28,302 nt of DNA, from NCBI GenBank assembly GCA_009916335.1, contig SAAR01000008.1, positions 1 through 28,302 on the forward strand, given 5' to 3'. This document shows positions 1 to 8,248 of this stretch, piece by piece (the first letter of the stretch is position 1; every line of letters begins with the position of its first letter). The DNA is from Erysipelotrichia bacterium (GTDB lineage Bacteria; Bacillota_I; Bacilli_A; Erysipelotrichales; Erysipelotrichaceae). The notes below the pieces were generated by a model. That model was not told the origin of the DNA, searched no databases, and was given only the letters and a program-made list of their open reading frames with translations. The translations under genes were made by a program, and so were the position numbers.

Positions 1-2
1 CT

Positions 3-1193
3 GTTGGATTAGCTGGGATTACCATTACCTATCCAGTTACCCTTGTTTTAATAGCCGTTGCTTTAGTGGTTGGAGTAGGAGGAGCAACTAAATTTTCTAT
101 TTCTTTAGGACAAGGTAAAAAAGAAGATGCATCTTTATATCAAGGGAATGCTTTAATGCTTTCTGTTGTTTTTGGATTGCTTTTTATGCTCGTCGGAAAC
201 ATTTTAATAAAACCTCTTTTAAAACTATTAGGAGCGAGTGCACAAGTGTTGCCTTATGCGAGTGATTATTTAAGTATTATTTTATATGGAGCTGTGTTTC
301 AAAGTGTGGCTATGTGTGGTAATAACTTTTCAAGAGCACAAGGAAACCCTAAAAATGCAATGATATCTATGATTATCGGTGCTGTTTTTAATATTGTATT
401 TGATTATATTTTAATCATACGTTTAGGAATGGGAATGAAAGGAGCCGCTTTAGCAACCATTGGTGGACAATTGTTGAGTGCCATATGGCAACTAGCTTAT
501 CTTTTCAGTAACCGTAGTATGATTAAATTAAACTTTTTTGACTTAATGCCGTTGTATGATAAATGCATACAGATTATTAAAACAGGAGTACCTGCTTTTA
601 TGATGCAGATTGCGAATAGTTTATTCAATGTAGTCATTAATGGTACATTAGCGAGTCAAGGTGGCGATATTGCTGTTTCTACAGTAGGAATTATTACTAG
701 TTTTCAAACAATTCTACTCATGCCGATTATTGGTATTTCACAAGGGCAACAACCTTTGATTTCTTATAACTATGGGGCAGAGAAAATAGAGAGAGTAAAG
801 GCAACTTTAAAGTATGCACTCATTGGGGCAAGTATCATTGCAATGGTTGGTTTTATTGTGTTAGAGTTATTTCCAGAGTTTATTATTACAATGTTTAATA
901 AAGAAAGTGAAGTCATTGCTTTAGGTAGTCATGCATTGCGTATTTGGTTTTTATGTTTACCTCTTCTTGGTGCACAGATGATGTGTGCTAACTTCTTTCA
1001 AGCCGTTGGTAGAGTAAAGCAAGCGAGCTTCTTAAATCTAATTAGACAGGTGATTCTATTGATTCCTCTGATTTTATTATTTGCACAATTATTTGGATTA
1101 TATGGTATTTTCTGGGCTGTTCCTTGTGCCGATATAAGTGCATTCTCAATTACAATGTATGCAATCTATCAAGAATTTAAGATAATCCAATAA
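3..1193 (+). CDS. MATE family multidrug/metabolite exporter, 5' truncated
   Basis: The frame is open from the window edge, so the start codon lies outside; the GTG at 66 is internal. About 396 of the usual ~450 residues are present. The visible protein is a chain of hydrophobic segments. It includes a VGVGGATKFSISLGQG stretch, which fits the conserved G-rich, S-x-x-L-G-x-G region of MATE transporters, and GISQGQQPLISYNYGA at the start of the second half (around 718-780), a hallmark of the family. MATE proteins are inner-membrane Na+ or H+ antiporters that expel cationic drugs or metabolites; the substrate cannot be read from the sequence. The gene ends just before a short GC-containing hairpin that overlaps the promoter of the next gene, so the two are probably separate units. 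Confidence 0.93.
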   Translation, partial: VGLAGITITYPVTLVLIAVALVVGVGGATKFSISLGQGKKEDASLYQGNALMLSVVFGLLFMLVGNILIKPLLKLLGASAQVLPYASDYLSIILYGAVFQSVAMCGNNFSRAQGNPKNAMISMIIGAVFNIVFDYILIIRLGMGMKGAALATIGGQLLSAIWQLAYLFSNRSMIKLNFFDLMPLYDKCIQIIKTGVPAFMMQIANSLFNVVINGTLASQGGDIAVSTVGIITSFQTILLMPIIGISQGQQPLISYNYGAEKIERVKATLKYALIGASIIAMVGFIVLELFPEFIITMFNKESEVIALGSHALRIWFLCLPLLGAQMMCANFFQAVGRVKQASFLNLIRQVILLIPLILLFAQLFGLYGIFWAVPCADISAFSITMYAIYQEFKIIQ

Positions 1194-1195
1194 AA

Positions 1196-1226
1196 AGGTT
1201 GCAACCTTATTTGAAGATAGTATAAT
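1196..1226 (+). promoter_or_regulatory. Promoter of the YitT-family gene, overlapping a short hairpin
   Basis: A -35-like TTGCAA (1199-1204) and a perfect -10 TATAAT (1221-1226) are separated by 16 bp. The -35 lies inside the short palindrome AAGGTTGCAACCTT (about 1196-1209), which directly follows the MATE stop codon and is too small and T-poor to be a convincing terminator. A TTGGAGA ribosome binding site follows at about 1244, before the ATG at 1257. Promoter assignment is by inspection only. Confidence 0.55.
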
Positions 1227-1256
1227 AAGTTTGAAATTAAAAATTGGAGAATTAAA

Positions 1257-2120
1257 ATGAGTAAAGCAATTAAATCAAATGATGTTATTAGAGCTGTCTG
1301 TGTTGTGGTATCGGCACTAGTTGTCGCTTTTAATTTGAATACCTTTGTTAATGCAGGTGGTTTATTTCCTGGTGGTTTTAACGGTTTAAGTGTATTCATT
1401 CAACGTTTCGCACTGAAATACTTTTCTGTACAAATCCCTTTTAGTGCTATCAATATTTTATTAAACAGTATTCCTGCTATTATAGGGTATCGTGTGGTTG
1501 GTAAAAAATTCACGATTTTCTCTTGTGTGATGATTTTTTTAACAGGAGTTTTCGTTGATGTTTTACCGATTGTACCAATCACAGAAGATATTCTATTGAT
1601 TGCTGTGTTTGGTGGAATTATTAATGGAACGGCATTAGCAATTGCTTTAAAAGGAAGAGCAAGTAGTGGAGGAACAGACTTTATAGCTATGGCAGTGGCA
1701 AAAAAATTAAATGCTCCTGCATGGAATTATATTATGGCTGCCAACGCTGTTATGTTATTTGTGGCTGGGTATGTGTTTGGTTGGGATAAAGCATTATATT
1801 CTATTATCTTTCAATTCTGTTCAACACAGATGATTAATTTATTGCATACACAATATAAACGTATGACCATTTTTATTGTTACCGATAAACCTGATGAAAT
1901 TATATGTGATGTCATGGAAGCGACACATCATGGCTTTACTCGTTTTGAAGGTAGAGGGGGTTATTCCTATAAACCAAGAACCATGCTTTATACCGTTATT
2001 GATATGCATGAACTGAAGAAAGTAAGAAAAATTATTAAGCAAATTGACCAACATGCTTTTATCAATGTAGTTCGCTCAGAACATGTAGAAGGAAGATTTT
2101 ATCAAAGACCGATGGATTAA
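1257..2120 (+). CDS. YitT family membrane protein (DUF161 + DUF2179)
   Basis: This 287-residue protein has the layout of the YitT/YpjC/YqfU family. About five hydrophobic segments occupy residues 10-190, followed by a soluble C-terminal DUF2179 domain from about residue 200, recognisable by MTIFIVTDKPDEI and the FEGRGGYSYKPRTMLY region. Full length is normal for the family. The N-terminal half contains the glycine-rich FVNAGGLFPGGFNGLSV signature. Members are widespread in Firmicutes and their biochemical role is unsettled; the C-terminal domain resembles small-ligand or regulatory folds. The gene stands alone, with its own promoter upstream and a strong terminator downstream. Family assignment is firm, function unknown. 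Confidence 0.93.
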   Translation: MSKAIKSNDVIRAVCVVVSALVVAFNLNTFVNAGGLFPGGFNGLSVFIQRFALKYFSVQIPFSAINILLNSIPAIIGYRVVGKKFTIFSCVMIFLTGVFVDVLPIVPITEDILLIAVFGGIINGTALAIALKGRASSGGTDFIAMAVAKKLNAPAWNYIMAANAVMLFVAGYVFGWDKALYSIIFQFCSTQMINLLHTQYKRMTIFIVTDKPDEIICDVMEATHHGFTRFEGRGGYSYKPRTMLYTVIDMHELKKVRKIIKQIDQHAFINVVRSEHVEGRFYQRPMD

Positions 2121-2127
2121 TATAATC

Positions 2128-2160
2128 AAGCTACTTCATAATGATTAGAAGTGGCTTTTT
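2128..2160 (+). terminator. Rho-independent terminator after the YitT-family gene
   Basis: The arms AAGCTACTTC (2128-2137) and GAAGTGGCTT (2148-2157) form a 10-bp stem with one G-T pair. They enclose a 10-nt loop and are followed by a run of T. It lies 8 nt past the stop codon. Confidence 0.85.
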
Positions 2161-2256
2161 AATCTATAAGTAAAAAAAGTGAGTCAAAAAAATAGCAATG
2201 ATAAAGGAAAAGATGGATAATAAAAGTATAGAAAGAGGTGTGCTGAGCAAAGATGA

Positions 2257-2334
2257 AAAATGTAATAAAATTTACATTTTTGAAAGATAAAAATTTAATT
2301 TTCAAAAAAATATAAGCTTATTTTAGTATATAAT
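2257..2334 (+). promoter_or_regulatory. nrdD upstream region: two AT-rich inverted repeats and a -10 box
   Basis: In the 257-bp gene-free interval before nrdD two inverted repeats lie back to back. AAAATGTAA (2257-2265) pairs with TTACATTTT (2272-2280), and TTTTTGAAA (2277-2285) pairs with TTTCAAAAA (2300-2308). A TATAAT hexamer follows at 2329-2334, 44 bp before the ATG, with no good -35 at 16-18 bp. Neither repeat fits the NrdR box consensus or a Rex site well. They may be operators of an unidentified regulator or the remains of a terminator. Function is inferred from position only. Confidence 0.4.
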
Positions 2335-2377
2335 AAGTAATAGATTATTAAGTTAATATGTGTGAGAGGAAGAAAAT

Positions 2378-4735
2378 ATGATTACAAAAATTAAAAAAAG
2401 AGATGGAAGGGAAATCCATTTTGCCCCAGAAAAAATTGCACGAGCTATTTATTTAGCGGCAGAGCGTGCAGCGAAAGATGAAGGGAAAGAAGCGAGTTAT
2501 GAAACAGCTGAAAACATTGCGGAAAAAGTAGTTGGGTATTTAAATAAACATTATGAAAATGAAATGCCAACAGTCGAAGATGTACAAGATGCTGTTATTA
2601 AAATTTTGATTGAAACAGGACATGCAAGAACGAGTGAATTGTATATTTTGTATCGTGCAGAACGTACAAGAATTAGAAATATGAAAACAAGATTAATGCA
2701 GTCAATCGGTGAACTTACATTTAGTGATGCTAAAGATTCAGATATGAAACGTGATAATGCGAATATTGATGGGAACACAGCAATGGGAACAATGTTGCAA
2801 TATGGTAGTGCTGTATCGAAAGAATTTTGTGTATCACAAGTGATGAATCCTAAATATAGCCGTTTGCACGAAAATGGGGATATTCATATTCATGATATGG
2901 ACTTTATGAATATGGGAACTTTAACTTGTTGTCAAATTGATTTAGAACAATTATTCAAAGGTGGTTTTTCAACAGGTCATGGTTTTTTAAGAGAGCCACA
3001 GGATATTTCTAGTTATGCGGCTTTAGCTGCGATTGCGATTCAAAGTAATCAAAATGATCAGCATGGAGGACAAAGTATTCCTGCTTTTGATTACTATTTA
3101 GCTAAGGGAGTTGCAAAAACATTCACTAAACTGTATTATGCAAATGCCTGCAAGGCGATGAAGTTAATAGCACACATTGAATACAATAAGAAAGCACTGA
3201 TGGATAAGGTGAGTGAACATACGCAATTACTACCAACTTTAGAGATGAATGATGCTTTTTTAACTGCTTTTAAAACGGTGTTAGCACAAGAGTATCATTT
3301 AACACAAACACAAATAAACAGTGTTTGTGAGTTTGCTTATGAAGAAGCATTAAATGAAACAGATAAAAAGACGTATCAAGCAATGGAAGGGTTTATTCAT
3401 AACTTGAATACAATGCATTCAAGAGCAGGGGCACAAGTACCATTCTCAAGTATTAACTTTGGAACGGATACTTCACCTGAAGGAAGAATGTTAATAAAAA
3501 ACTTATTGTTAGCACAAGAAGCAGGATTAGGTAATGGAGAAACACCGATTTTCCCGATTTTGATCTTTAAAGTGAAAGAAGGGGTTAACTACAATCCAGA
3601 AGATGCTAACTATGATTTGTTTAAGTTAAGTTGTCGTGTTAGTGCGAAACGTTTATTCCCTAACTTTGTTTTTATTGATGCACCTTTCAACTTAAAATCT
3701 TATGATCCAAATGATTACAAGAGTGAAATTGCGACAATGGGTTGTCGTACAAGAGTATTGGCAAATGTGAATGGACCAGATACACCAGTAGGTAGAGGAA
3801 ACAATTCTTTTACTACGATTAATTTACCTAGATTAGGAATTAAACATGGAATCGTTGGGGAAAAAGGGGTTTTTGATAAAGAGGGATTCTTTAAGGAATT
3901 AGATGAAGAATTAGATGCAGTCTGTGGACAGTTATTAGAAAGAATGGAAATTCAAGCTAGTAAGAAAGTAAAAAACTTCCCATTTTTAATGGGACAGCAT
4001 ATTTGGCTAGGTAGTGAAAAGTTAGGTTGGGAAGATAGCCTTGAAGAAGTTGTGAAACAAGGAACATTATCCGTAGGTTTTATTGGTTTAGCAGAATGTT
4101 TAGTTGCTTTAATTGGTAAGCATCATGGAGAAAGTGATGAGGCACAGCAGTTAGGATTAGAAATTATTGGCCATATGCGTCAAAGAATGGATGAAGAAAG
4201 TGAGAAACATCACTTAAACTTCTCTTTATTAGCAACGCCAGCAGAAGGATTATCAGGACGTTTTACTCGTATGGACCAAAAACGTTATGGTAAAATTGCA
4301 GGGGTAACAGATCGTGAATATTATACAAATTCTAATCATGTACCTGTATATTATCCAATTGGTGCGTTTGATAAGATTAAAAAAGAAGCTCCTTATCATG
4401 CGTTAACAAATGCAGGACATATCGCTTATATTGAATTAGATGGTGATCCAATTAAAAACTTAGATGCTTTTGAATCAGTGGTTCGATGCATGAAAGAAAG
4501 TGGTGTGGGATATGGAAGTATCAATCACCCTGTCGATCGTGATTCAGTATGTGGTTATCATGGTGTCATTGAAGGCAATGTATGTCCTAAATGTGGACGT
4601 AATGAAAATGATAGCAATATTAAATTTGATCGTATTAGAAGAATTACAGGTTATCTTGTTGGAACCCTTGATCGCTTTAACGATGGAAAAGCAGCTGAGG
4701 AAAGAGATCGTGTAAAACATGGCATTAGTAAGTAG
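2378..4735 (+). CDS. nrdD: Anaerobic (class III) ribonucleoside-triphosphate reductase
   Basis: This enzyme makes deoxyribonucleotides from NTPs without oxygen, using a glycyl radical and, in most members, formate as reductant. The 785 residues start with an ATP-cone regulatory domain (about 1-95, beginning with ITKIKKRDG). The catalytic barrel follows. The MGCR motif places the likely thiyl-radical cysteine at C456, and RITGYLVG near the C-terminus places the radical glycine at G758. Just before it, a cysteine cluster (VCGYHG ... NVCPKCGR) is the zinc site that supports the radical loop. Length is normal. The SD GAGAGGAAG precedes the ATG closely. The 3' end overlaps nrdG by 17 nt, so the reductase and its activase are translationally linked. 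It implies growth under anaerobic conditions. Confidence 0.98.
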   Translation: MITKIKKRDGREIHFAPEKIARAIYLAAERAAKDEGKEASYETAENIAEKVVGYLNKHYENEMPTVEDVQDAVIKILIETGHARTSELYILYRAERTRIRNMKTRLMQSIGELTFSDAKDSDMKRDNANIDGNTAMGTMLQYGSAVSKEFCVSQVMNPKYSRLHENGDIHIHDMDFMNMGTLTCCQIDLEQLFKGGFSTGHGFLREPQDISSYAALAAIAIQSNQNDQHGGQSIPAFDYYLAKGVAKTFTKLYYANACKAMKLIAHIEYNKKALMDKVSEHTQLLPTLEMNDAFLTAFKTVLAQEYHLTQTQINSVCEFAYEEALNETDKKTYQAMEGFIHNLNTMHSRAGAQVPFSSINFGTDTSPEGRMLIKNLLLAQEAGLGNGETPIFPILIFKVKEGVNYNPEDANYDLFKLSCRVSAKRLFPNFVFIDAPFNLKSYDPNDYKSEIATMGCRTRVLANVNGPDTPVGRGNNSFTTINLPRLGIKHGIVGEKGVFDKEGFFKELDEELDAVCGQLLERMEIQASKKVKNFPFLMGQHIWLGSEKLGWEDSLEEVVKQGTLSVGFIGLAECLVALIGKHHGESDEAQQLGLEIIGHMRQRMDEESEKHHLNFSLLATPAEGLSGRFTRMDQKRYGKIAGVTDREYYTNSNHVPVYYPIGAFDKIKKEAPYHALTNAGHIAYIELDGDPIKNLDAFESVVRCMKESGVGYGSINHPVDRDSVCGYHGVIEGNVCPKCGRNENDSNIKFDRIRRITGYLVGTLDRFNDGKAAEERDRVKHGISK

Positions 4736-5252
4736 TATACGTCTTGCTAGTCATGTAGAGTTTGATAGTATTGTAGATGGACCAGGACTAAGAATTGTTT
4801 TATGGGCACAAGGTTGTCCTCATCATTGTGAGGGGTGTCATAATCCACAAACGTGGAATTATGAGGAAGGAAAAGAATTTCCTATTTCTGAAATCATTGC
4901 ACAAATAGAAGCCAGTCAATTACAAAGTGGATTGACTTTATCTGGGGGAGAACCTTTTGAACAAGCACAAGCATTCATACCGATTGTATTATCTGCGAAA
5001 AAGAAGGGCTTAAATATATGGGCTTATACAGGGTATCTGTATGAAGAACTATTACAAGCGGAAGATAAAAAACAGCTATTAGAGCTAGTTGATGTACTCG
5101 TTGATGGGAAATTTATACTTGCAAAAAAAGACTTTCGCTTATGGTATAAAGGCTCATCAAATCAAAGAATCATTAATGTACCTGCTTCGTTAGCATGTGA
5201 AAAGATTGTATTAAGTGAATATGAAAAACATAATATAATAAGTGAGGTGTAG
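4719..5252 (+). CDS. nrdG: Anaerobic ribonucleotide reductase activating protein (radical SAM)
   Basis: NrdG uses a [4Fe-4S] cluster and S-adenosylmethionine to place the glycyl radical on NrdD. The CX3CX2C cluster motif is C33-C37-C40 (GCPHHCEGC), followed by HNPQTW, which is typical of the family; LTLSGGEPFEQ is the GGE region that contacts SAM. The length of 177 residues is normal. The start at 4719 overlaps the end of nrdD by 17 nt, with a purine-rich GAGGAAAGAG about 13 nt upstream inside nrdD. The stop codon (5250-5252) lies inside the left arm of a terminator hairpin. Confidence 0.97.
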   Translation: MALVSSIRLASHVEFDSIVDGPGLRIVLWAQGCPHHCEGCHNPQTWNYEEGKEFPISEIIAQIEASQLQSGLTLSGGEPFEQAQAFIPIVLSAKKKGLNIWAYTGYLYEELLQAEDKKQLLELVDVLVDGKFILAKKDFRLWYKGSSNQRIINVPASLACEKIVLSEYEKHNIISEV

Positions 5253-5273
5253 AAAAACTACGCCTTTTCTTTT
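5245..5273 (+). terminator. Terminator overlapping the nrdG stop codon
   Basis: AGGTGTAG (5245-5252) pairs with CTACGCCT (5258-5265), with one G-T pair and an A5 loop, followed by TTTTCTTTT. The left arm contains the nrdG stop codon, so a terminating ribosome would cover part of the hairpin. Confidence 0.7.
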
Positions 5274-5299
5274 GTCGTTAAAGCGTTATAATATAAATA
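5265..5299 (+). promoter_or_regulatory. Promoter that would give a leaderless mnmM-like mRNA
   Basis: A perfect -10 TATAAT lies at 5287-5292 with a weak -35 candidate TTTTCT (5265-5270, 16 bp spacing) in the T-tract of the nrdG terminator. Counting 7 nt past the -10 puts the expected transcription start on or next to the A of the ATG at 5299. No Shine-Dalgarno sequence is visible between the -10 and the ATG. Confidence 0.5.
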
Positions 5300-5841
5300 T
5301 GAAAAAAATTACCGAGATTGCTTTAGAAATGTTGCAACCAAGTTTGAAAAAAGGAGGCGTTGGTGTTGACTTTACCTTAGGGAATGGCAATGACCTTGCT
5401 TTTTTAGCACGCTTTGAATTGCGTAAGATCTATGCTTTTGAAATTCAAAAAGAGGTACTAGAGGCAACAAAACAACGATTGCAGCTCAAGGCAGAACAAG
5501 TGTCTTTTATCAATGATGGACATGAACATTGCTTATCCTATATTAGAGAGTCAATTGATGTTGGTATCTTTAATTTTGGGTATTGTCCAAAAGGAGATAA
5601 AAGCATCACAACAAAGCTATCTACAAGTAAACAAGCAGTAGAATCAGCACTACGTTTATTAAATGTACAAGGACGATTAGTCTTAGTGTTGTACTTAGGA
5701 CATAGACAAGGAAATGAAGAAGCACAATATTTTAGTGAATGGGTAAAACATTTGGATTCACATCAATATGAATGCACACGTTTTAGTATTGAAAATAGAG
5801 TGAATTGTCCTTTTATCTTATGTATTGAAAAAATTAGATAA
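5299..5841 (+). CDS. mnmM: MnmM (YtqB)-type SAM-dependent methyltransferase, tRNA wobble modification
   Basis: This is a class I methyltransferase of the PF06962 (rRNA_methylase/YtqB) family. In Bacillus the YtqB protein, renamed MnmM, methylates nm5(s2)U34 of tRNA to mnm5(s2)U. Visible motifs are the SAM-binding VDFTLGNGNDLAFL (motif I) near the N-terminus and FNFGYCPKGDKSITT, which matches the family's NLGY-P-GDKSITT active-site signature. The frame is open from 5242, but family proteins begin like MKKITEIALEML, so the ATG at 5299 (180 residues) is chosen. A good -10 box ends 6 nt before this ATG, giving a possibly leaderless transcript. It heads a tight cluster with the amylase, radical SAM and GNAT genes. 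The older 'rRNA methylase' label is the alternative annotation. Confidence 0.85.
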   Translation: MKKITEIALEMLQPSLKKGGVGVDFTLGNGNDLAFLARFELRKIYAFEIQKEVLEATKQRLQLKAEQVSFINDGHEHCLSYIRESIDVGIFNFGYCPKGDKSITTKLSTSKQAVESALRLLNVQGRLVLVLYLGHRQGNEEAQYFSEWVKHLDSHQYECTRFSIENRVNCPFILCIEKIR

Positions 5842-5861
5842 AAGAGAAAGGCAGGAACAAA

Positions 5862-7307
5862 ATGGGTAAGCATGGAGTAATGATGCAGTATTTTGAATGG
5901 TATTTAAAAGCAGATGCAAAACATTGGCAAAGAGTAAAAGAAAATGCTGAGCAACTAGCAAAAAGTGGTTTTAGTGCACTTTGGTTACCTCCTGCTTATA
6001 AAGGACAAGCTGGTATTCATGATGTGGGGTATGGTGCCTATGATTTATACGATTTAGGCGAGTTTGCACAAAAGGGAAGTGTTCCTACTAAATATGGAAG
6101 TAAAGAGGAATATCTTGCGGCGATTGATGAATTACACAAATATCATATTGATGTATATGCAGATATGGTGTTTAATCATAAAATGGGAGCTGATGAAAAA
6201 GAGGAAGTCAATGCAGTAGAGGAAAATCCCAATAATCGCAATCAAGATATTTCAAATGAAGAAACAATCTATGCATGGACAAAGTTCACTTTTCCTAAAC
6301 GAAAAGGTAGATATTCAGGCTTTACATGGAATAAGAATCATTTCGATGGTGTAGATTATGATGATCGAAGTAAGAAAACATCAATTTATCGTTTTGAAGG
6401 AAAAGAATGGGATCGTAATGTGGATTTAGAGAATGGTAATTATGATTATTTGATGGGTGCTGATTTAAGCTTTGAAAATCATGATGTGGTTAATGAATTG
6501 CATCGTTATGGCAAATGGTACTTACAAACATGTCATGTCGATGGCTTTCGTTTAGATGCATTAAAACATATTGAAAATGATTTTTTTAAAGGTTGGTTAG
6601 ATGATTTACGTCATTTCGCTAATCAAGAGTTATTTACAGTGGGAGAATATTTTTCACCTTATTTAAGTGCATTAACGTATTATTTAGAGGTAAATGATTA
6701 TGCTTTATCTTTATTTGATGTACCATTACATTATAATTTTTTTCAGGCATGTAATGCGAACGCTACTTTTGATATGCGTAAATTATTAGATCAAACATTG
6801 GTGCAAACAAGAGCGATGAATGCTGTTACGTTTGTGGAAAACCATGATACGCAAGCAGGACAAGCCTTACAAACAGTGATTTTAGATTGGTTTAAACCAC
6901 TTGCTTACGCTGTCATCTTATTACGAGATGAAGGGTATCCATGTGTTTTCTATGGAGATTATTATGGTTGTGGAAAATACCAGAGCAAAATATTCAAAGA
7001 AGAAATTGATTTAATGATGAATATTAGAAAAAATAAAATGCGTGGTGTACGCCATGATTACTTTGATCACTTTGATATTGTCGGTTGGACTTTTGAAGGG
7101 ATAGAAAGCGATGGAGAAAGTGGATTTGCGGTATTGATTAATGATGGGGGAGCAGGAGAAAAAAGAATGTATGTAGGAAAACATCATGCAATGCAATACT
7201 ATTATGATATAACTTCACATATACAAGAGGCAGTCTTCATTGATGCAGATGGTTGTGGATTATTTAAAGTAGATGGTGGCTCTTATTCAATCTATGTAAA
7301 AAAGTAG
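5862..7307 (+). CDS. amyS: Alpha-amylase, GH13 family, cytoplasmic type
   Basis: This glycosidase cuts alpha-1,4 bonds in starch, glycogen or maltodextrins. The four GH13 regions are all present: DMVFNH (101-106), GFRLDALKH with nucleophile D232, GEYF with acid/base E262, and FVENHD with transition-state residue D329. The start MGKHGVMMQYFEWY and the 481-residue length match the B. licheniformis/E. coli AmyA-like branch (GH13_5). No signal peptide is seen, so a cytoplasmic enzyme acting on imported maltodextrin or internal glycogen is likely. It lies 20 nt after the methyltransferase and 11 nt before the radical SAM gene, which suggests co-transcription. The exact symbol (amyS versus amyA) is a naming choice. 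Confidence 0.95.
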   Translation: MGKHGVMMQYFEWYLKADAKHWQRVKENAEQLAKSGFSALWLPPAYKGQAGIHDVGYGAYDLYDLGEFAQKGSVPTKYGSKEEYLAAIDELHKYHIDVYADMVFNHKMGADEKEEVNAVEENPNNRNQDISNEETIYAWTKFTFPKRKGRYSGFTWNKNHFDGVDYDDRSKKTSIYRFEGKEWDRNVDLENGNYDYLMGADLSFENHDVVNELHRYGKWYLQTCHVDGFRLDALKHIENDFFKGWLDDLRHFANQELFTVGEYFSPYLSALTYYLEVNDYALSLFDVPLHYNFFQACNANATFDMRKLLDQTLVQTRAMNAVTFVENHDTQAGQALQTVILDWFKPLAYAVILLRDEGYPCVFYGDYYGCGKYQSKIFKEEIDLMMNIRKNKMRGVRHDYFDHFDIVGWTFEGIESDGESGFAVLINDGGAGEKRMYVGKHHAMQYYYDITSHIQEAVFIDADGCGLFKVDGGSYSIYVKK

Positions 7308-7318
7308 GAGTAGGATCA

Positions 7319-8239
7319 ATGGATAATACAATAAACAATGAAAAGAAAATGAACATTCCACAAGTGAGTGCAAAAACTATTTTATCCACAATGAAAAATG
7401 GTGCTTTTTGGTTTGGAAGTGATTATACAATGAATTTATATCGAGGTTGTTGCCATGGTTGTATTTATTGTGATTCAAGAAGTGAATGTTATCATGTGGA
7501 TAACTTTGATTGTGTACGAATGAAGAAAGATGCAATTTTGCTGTTAGGGAAAGAACTACGCAAAAAAAGAAAGAAAGGAATTATCGGGATAGGGGCTATG
7601 TCTGATAGTTATAATCCATACGAAGCCCATGTAAAGCTAACAAGAGAAGCATTAAAATTAATCGACTATTATGGCTTTGGCGTTTCTTTGGAAACAAAAA
7701 GCGATTTAATTCTTCGAGATTTAGATTTATTCTTAAAGATTGCTAGTAAAAATAATGTCATTATTAAAATGAGTATTACTTGTGCTGATGATGAGTTATC
7801 AAGAAAGATTGAACCGCATGTTTGTGTTTCTTCAAAACGTTTTATGGCAATGAAACAGATGAGTGATGCAGGATTGTTTTGTGGTGTACTAATGATGCCT
7901 TTATTGCCGTTTATTAATGATGATCAAGAAAATATTGAAGCGATTGTAAAGAAAGCTTATGAAGCAAATGCAAAATTTGTTTATTCAATGTTGGGGGTTA
8001 CATTGCGTGATCGCCAGCGTGAATATTTTTATGAACAATTAGATACTTTATTTCCTGGGTTATCTTTTCAATATCGTCAAGTGTATAATAACCGATATGT
8101 TTGTGAAATTAGTGAAGTAGAGAAAAAGCAAAGATGTTTTGAACAAGCGTGTAAGAAGTATGGCTTATTATATAAGATGGAAGATATCATTAAAGCGTAT
8201 CAAACACATAAAGCAGTAGAACAACTGCAATTATTTTAA
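7319..8239 (+). CDS. Radical SAM protein, SPL/Rv2578c-like (DNA photolyase-like family)
   Basis: The 306-residue protein carries the CX3CX2C iron-sulfur motif at C44-C48-C51 (YRGCCHGCIYCDSR) with an extra cysteine at C45. It continues with IGIGAMSDSYNPYEA and SLETKSDLILRDLDL, which are typical of proteins annotated 'spore photoproduct lyase-like' or 'DNA repair photolyase'. The early MNLYRGC-HGC-YC block, the ITCADDELSRKIEP stretch and the C-terminal domain fit this group. Real SPL function is not shown: the family includes many members of unknown reaction in non-spore formers. AGGAG ends 8 nt before the ATG and overlaps the amylase stop. The gene is followed 9 nt later by the acetyltransferase gene. 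Confidence 0.85.
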   Translation: MDNTINNEKKMNIPQVSAKTILSTMKNGAFWFGSDYTMNLYRGCCHGCIYCDSRSECYHVDNFDCVRMKKDAILLLGKELRKKRKKGIIGIGAMSDSYNPYEAHVKLTREALKLIDYYGFGVSLETKSDLILRDLDLFLKIASKNNVIIKMSITCADDELSRKIEPHVCVSSKRFMAMKQMSDAGLFCGVLMMPLLPFINDDQENIEAIVKKAYEANAKFVYSMLGVTLRDRQREYFYEQLDTLFPGLSFQYRQVYNNRYVCEISEVEKKQRCFEQACKKYGLLYKMEDIIKAYQTHKAVEQLQLF

Positions 8240-8248
8240 GGGGTAATT

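Noticed and set aside
1196..1209. AAGGTTGCAACCTT as the MATE terminator
   Set aside because: Short stem, no T-run, and it overlaps the -35 of the next promoter.
2253..2315. 20-codon ORF upstream of nrdD
   Set aside because: Weak ribosome binding site; the sequence is dominated by the inverted repeats and low-complexity AT DNA.
4500..4715. 71-residue ORF inside nrdD
   Set aside because: Shadow frame inside a strongly conserved coding region (glycyl radical and zinc site).
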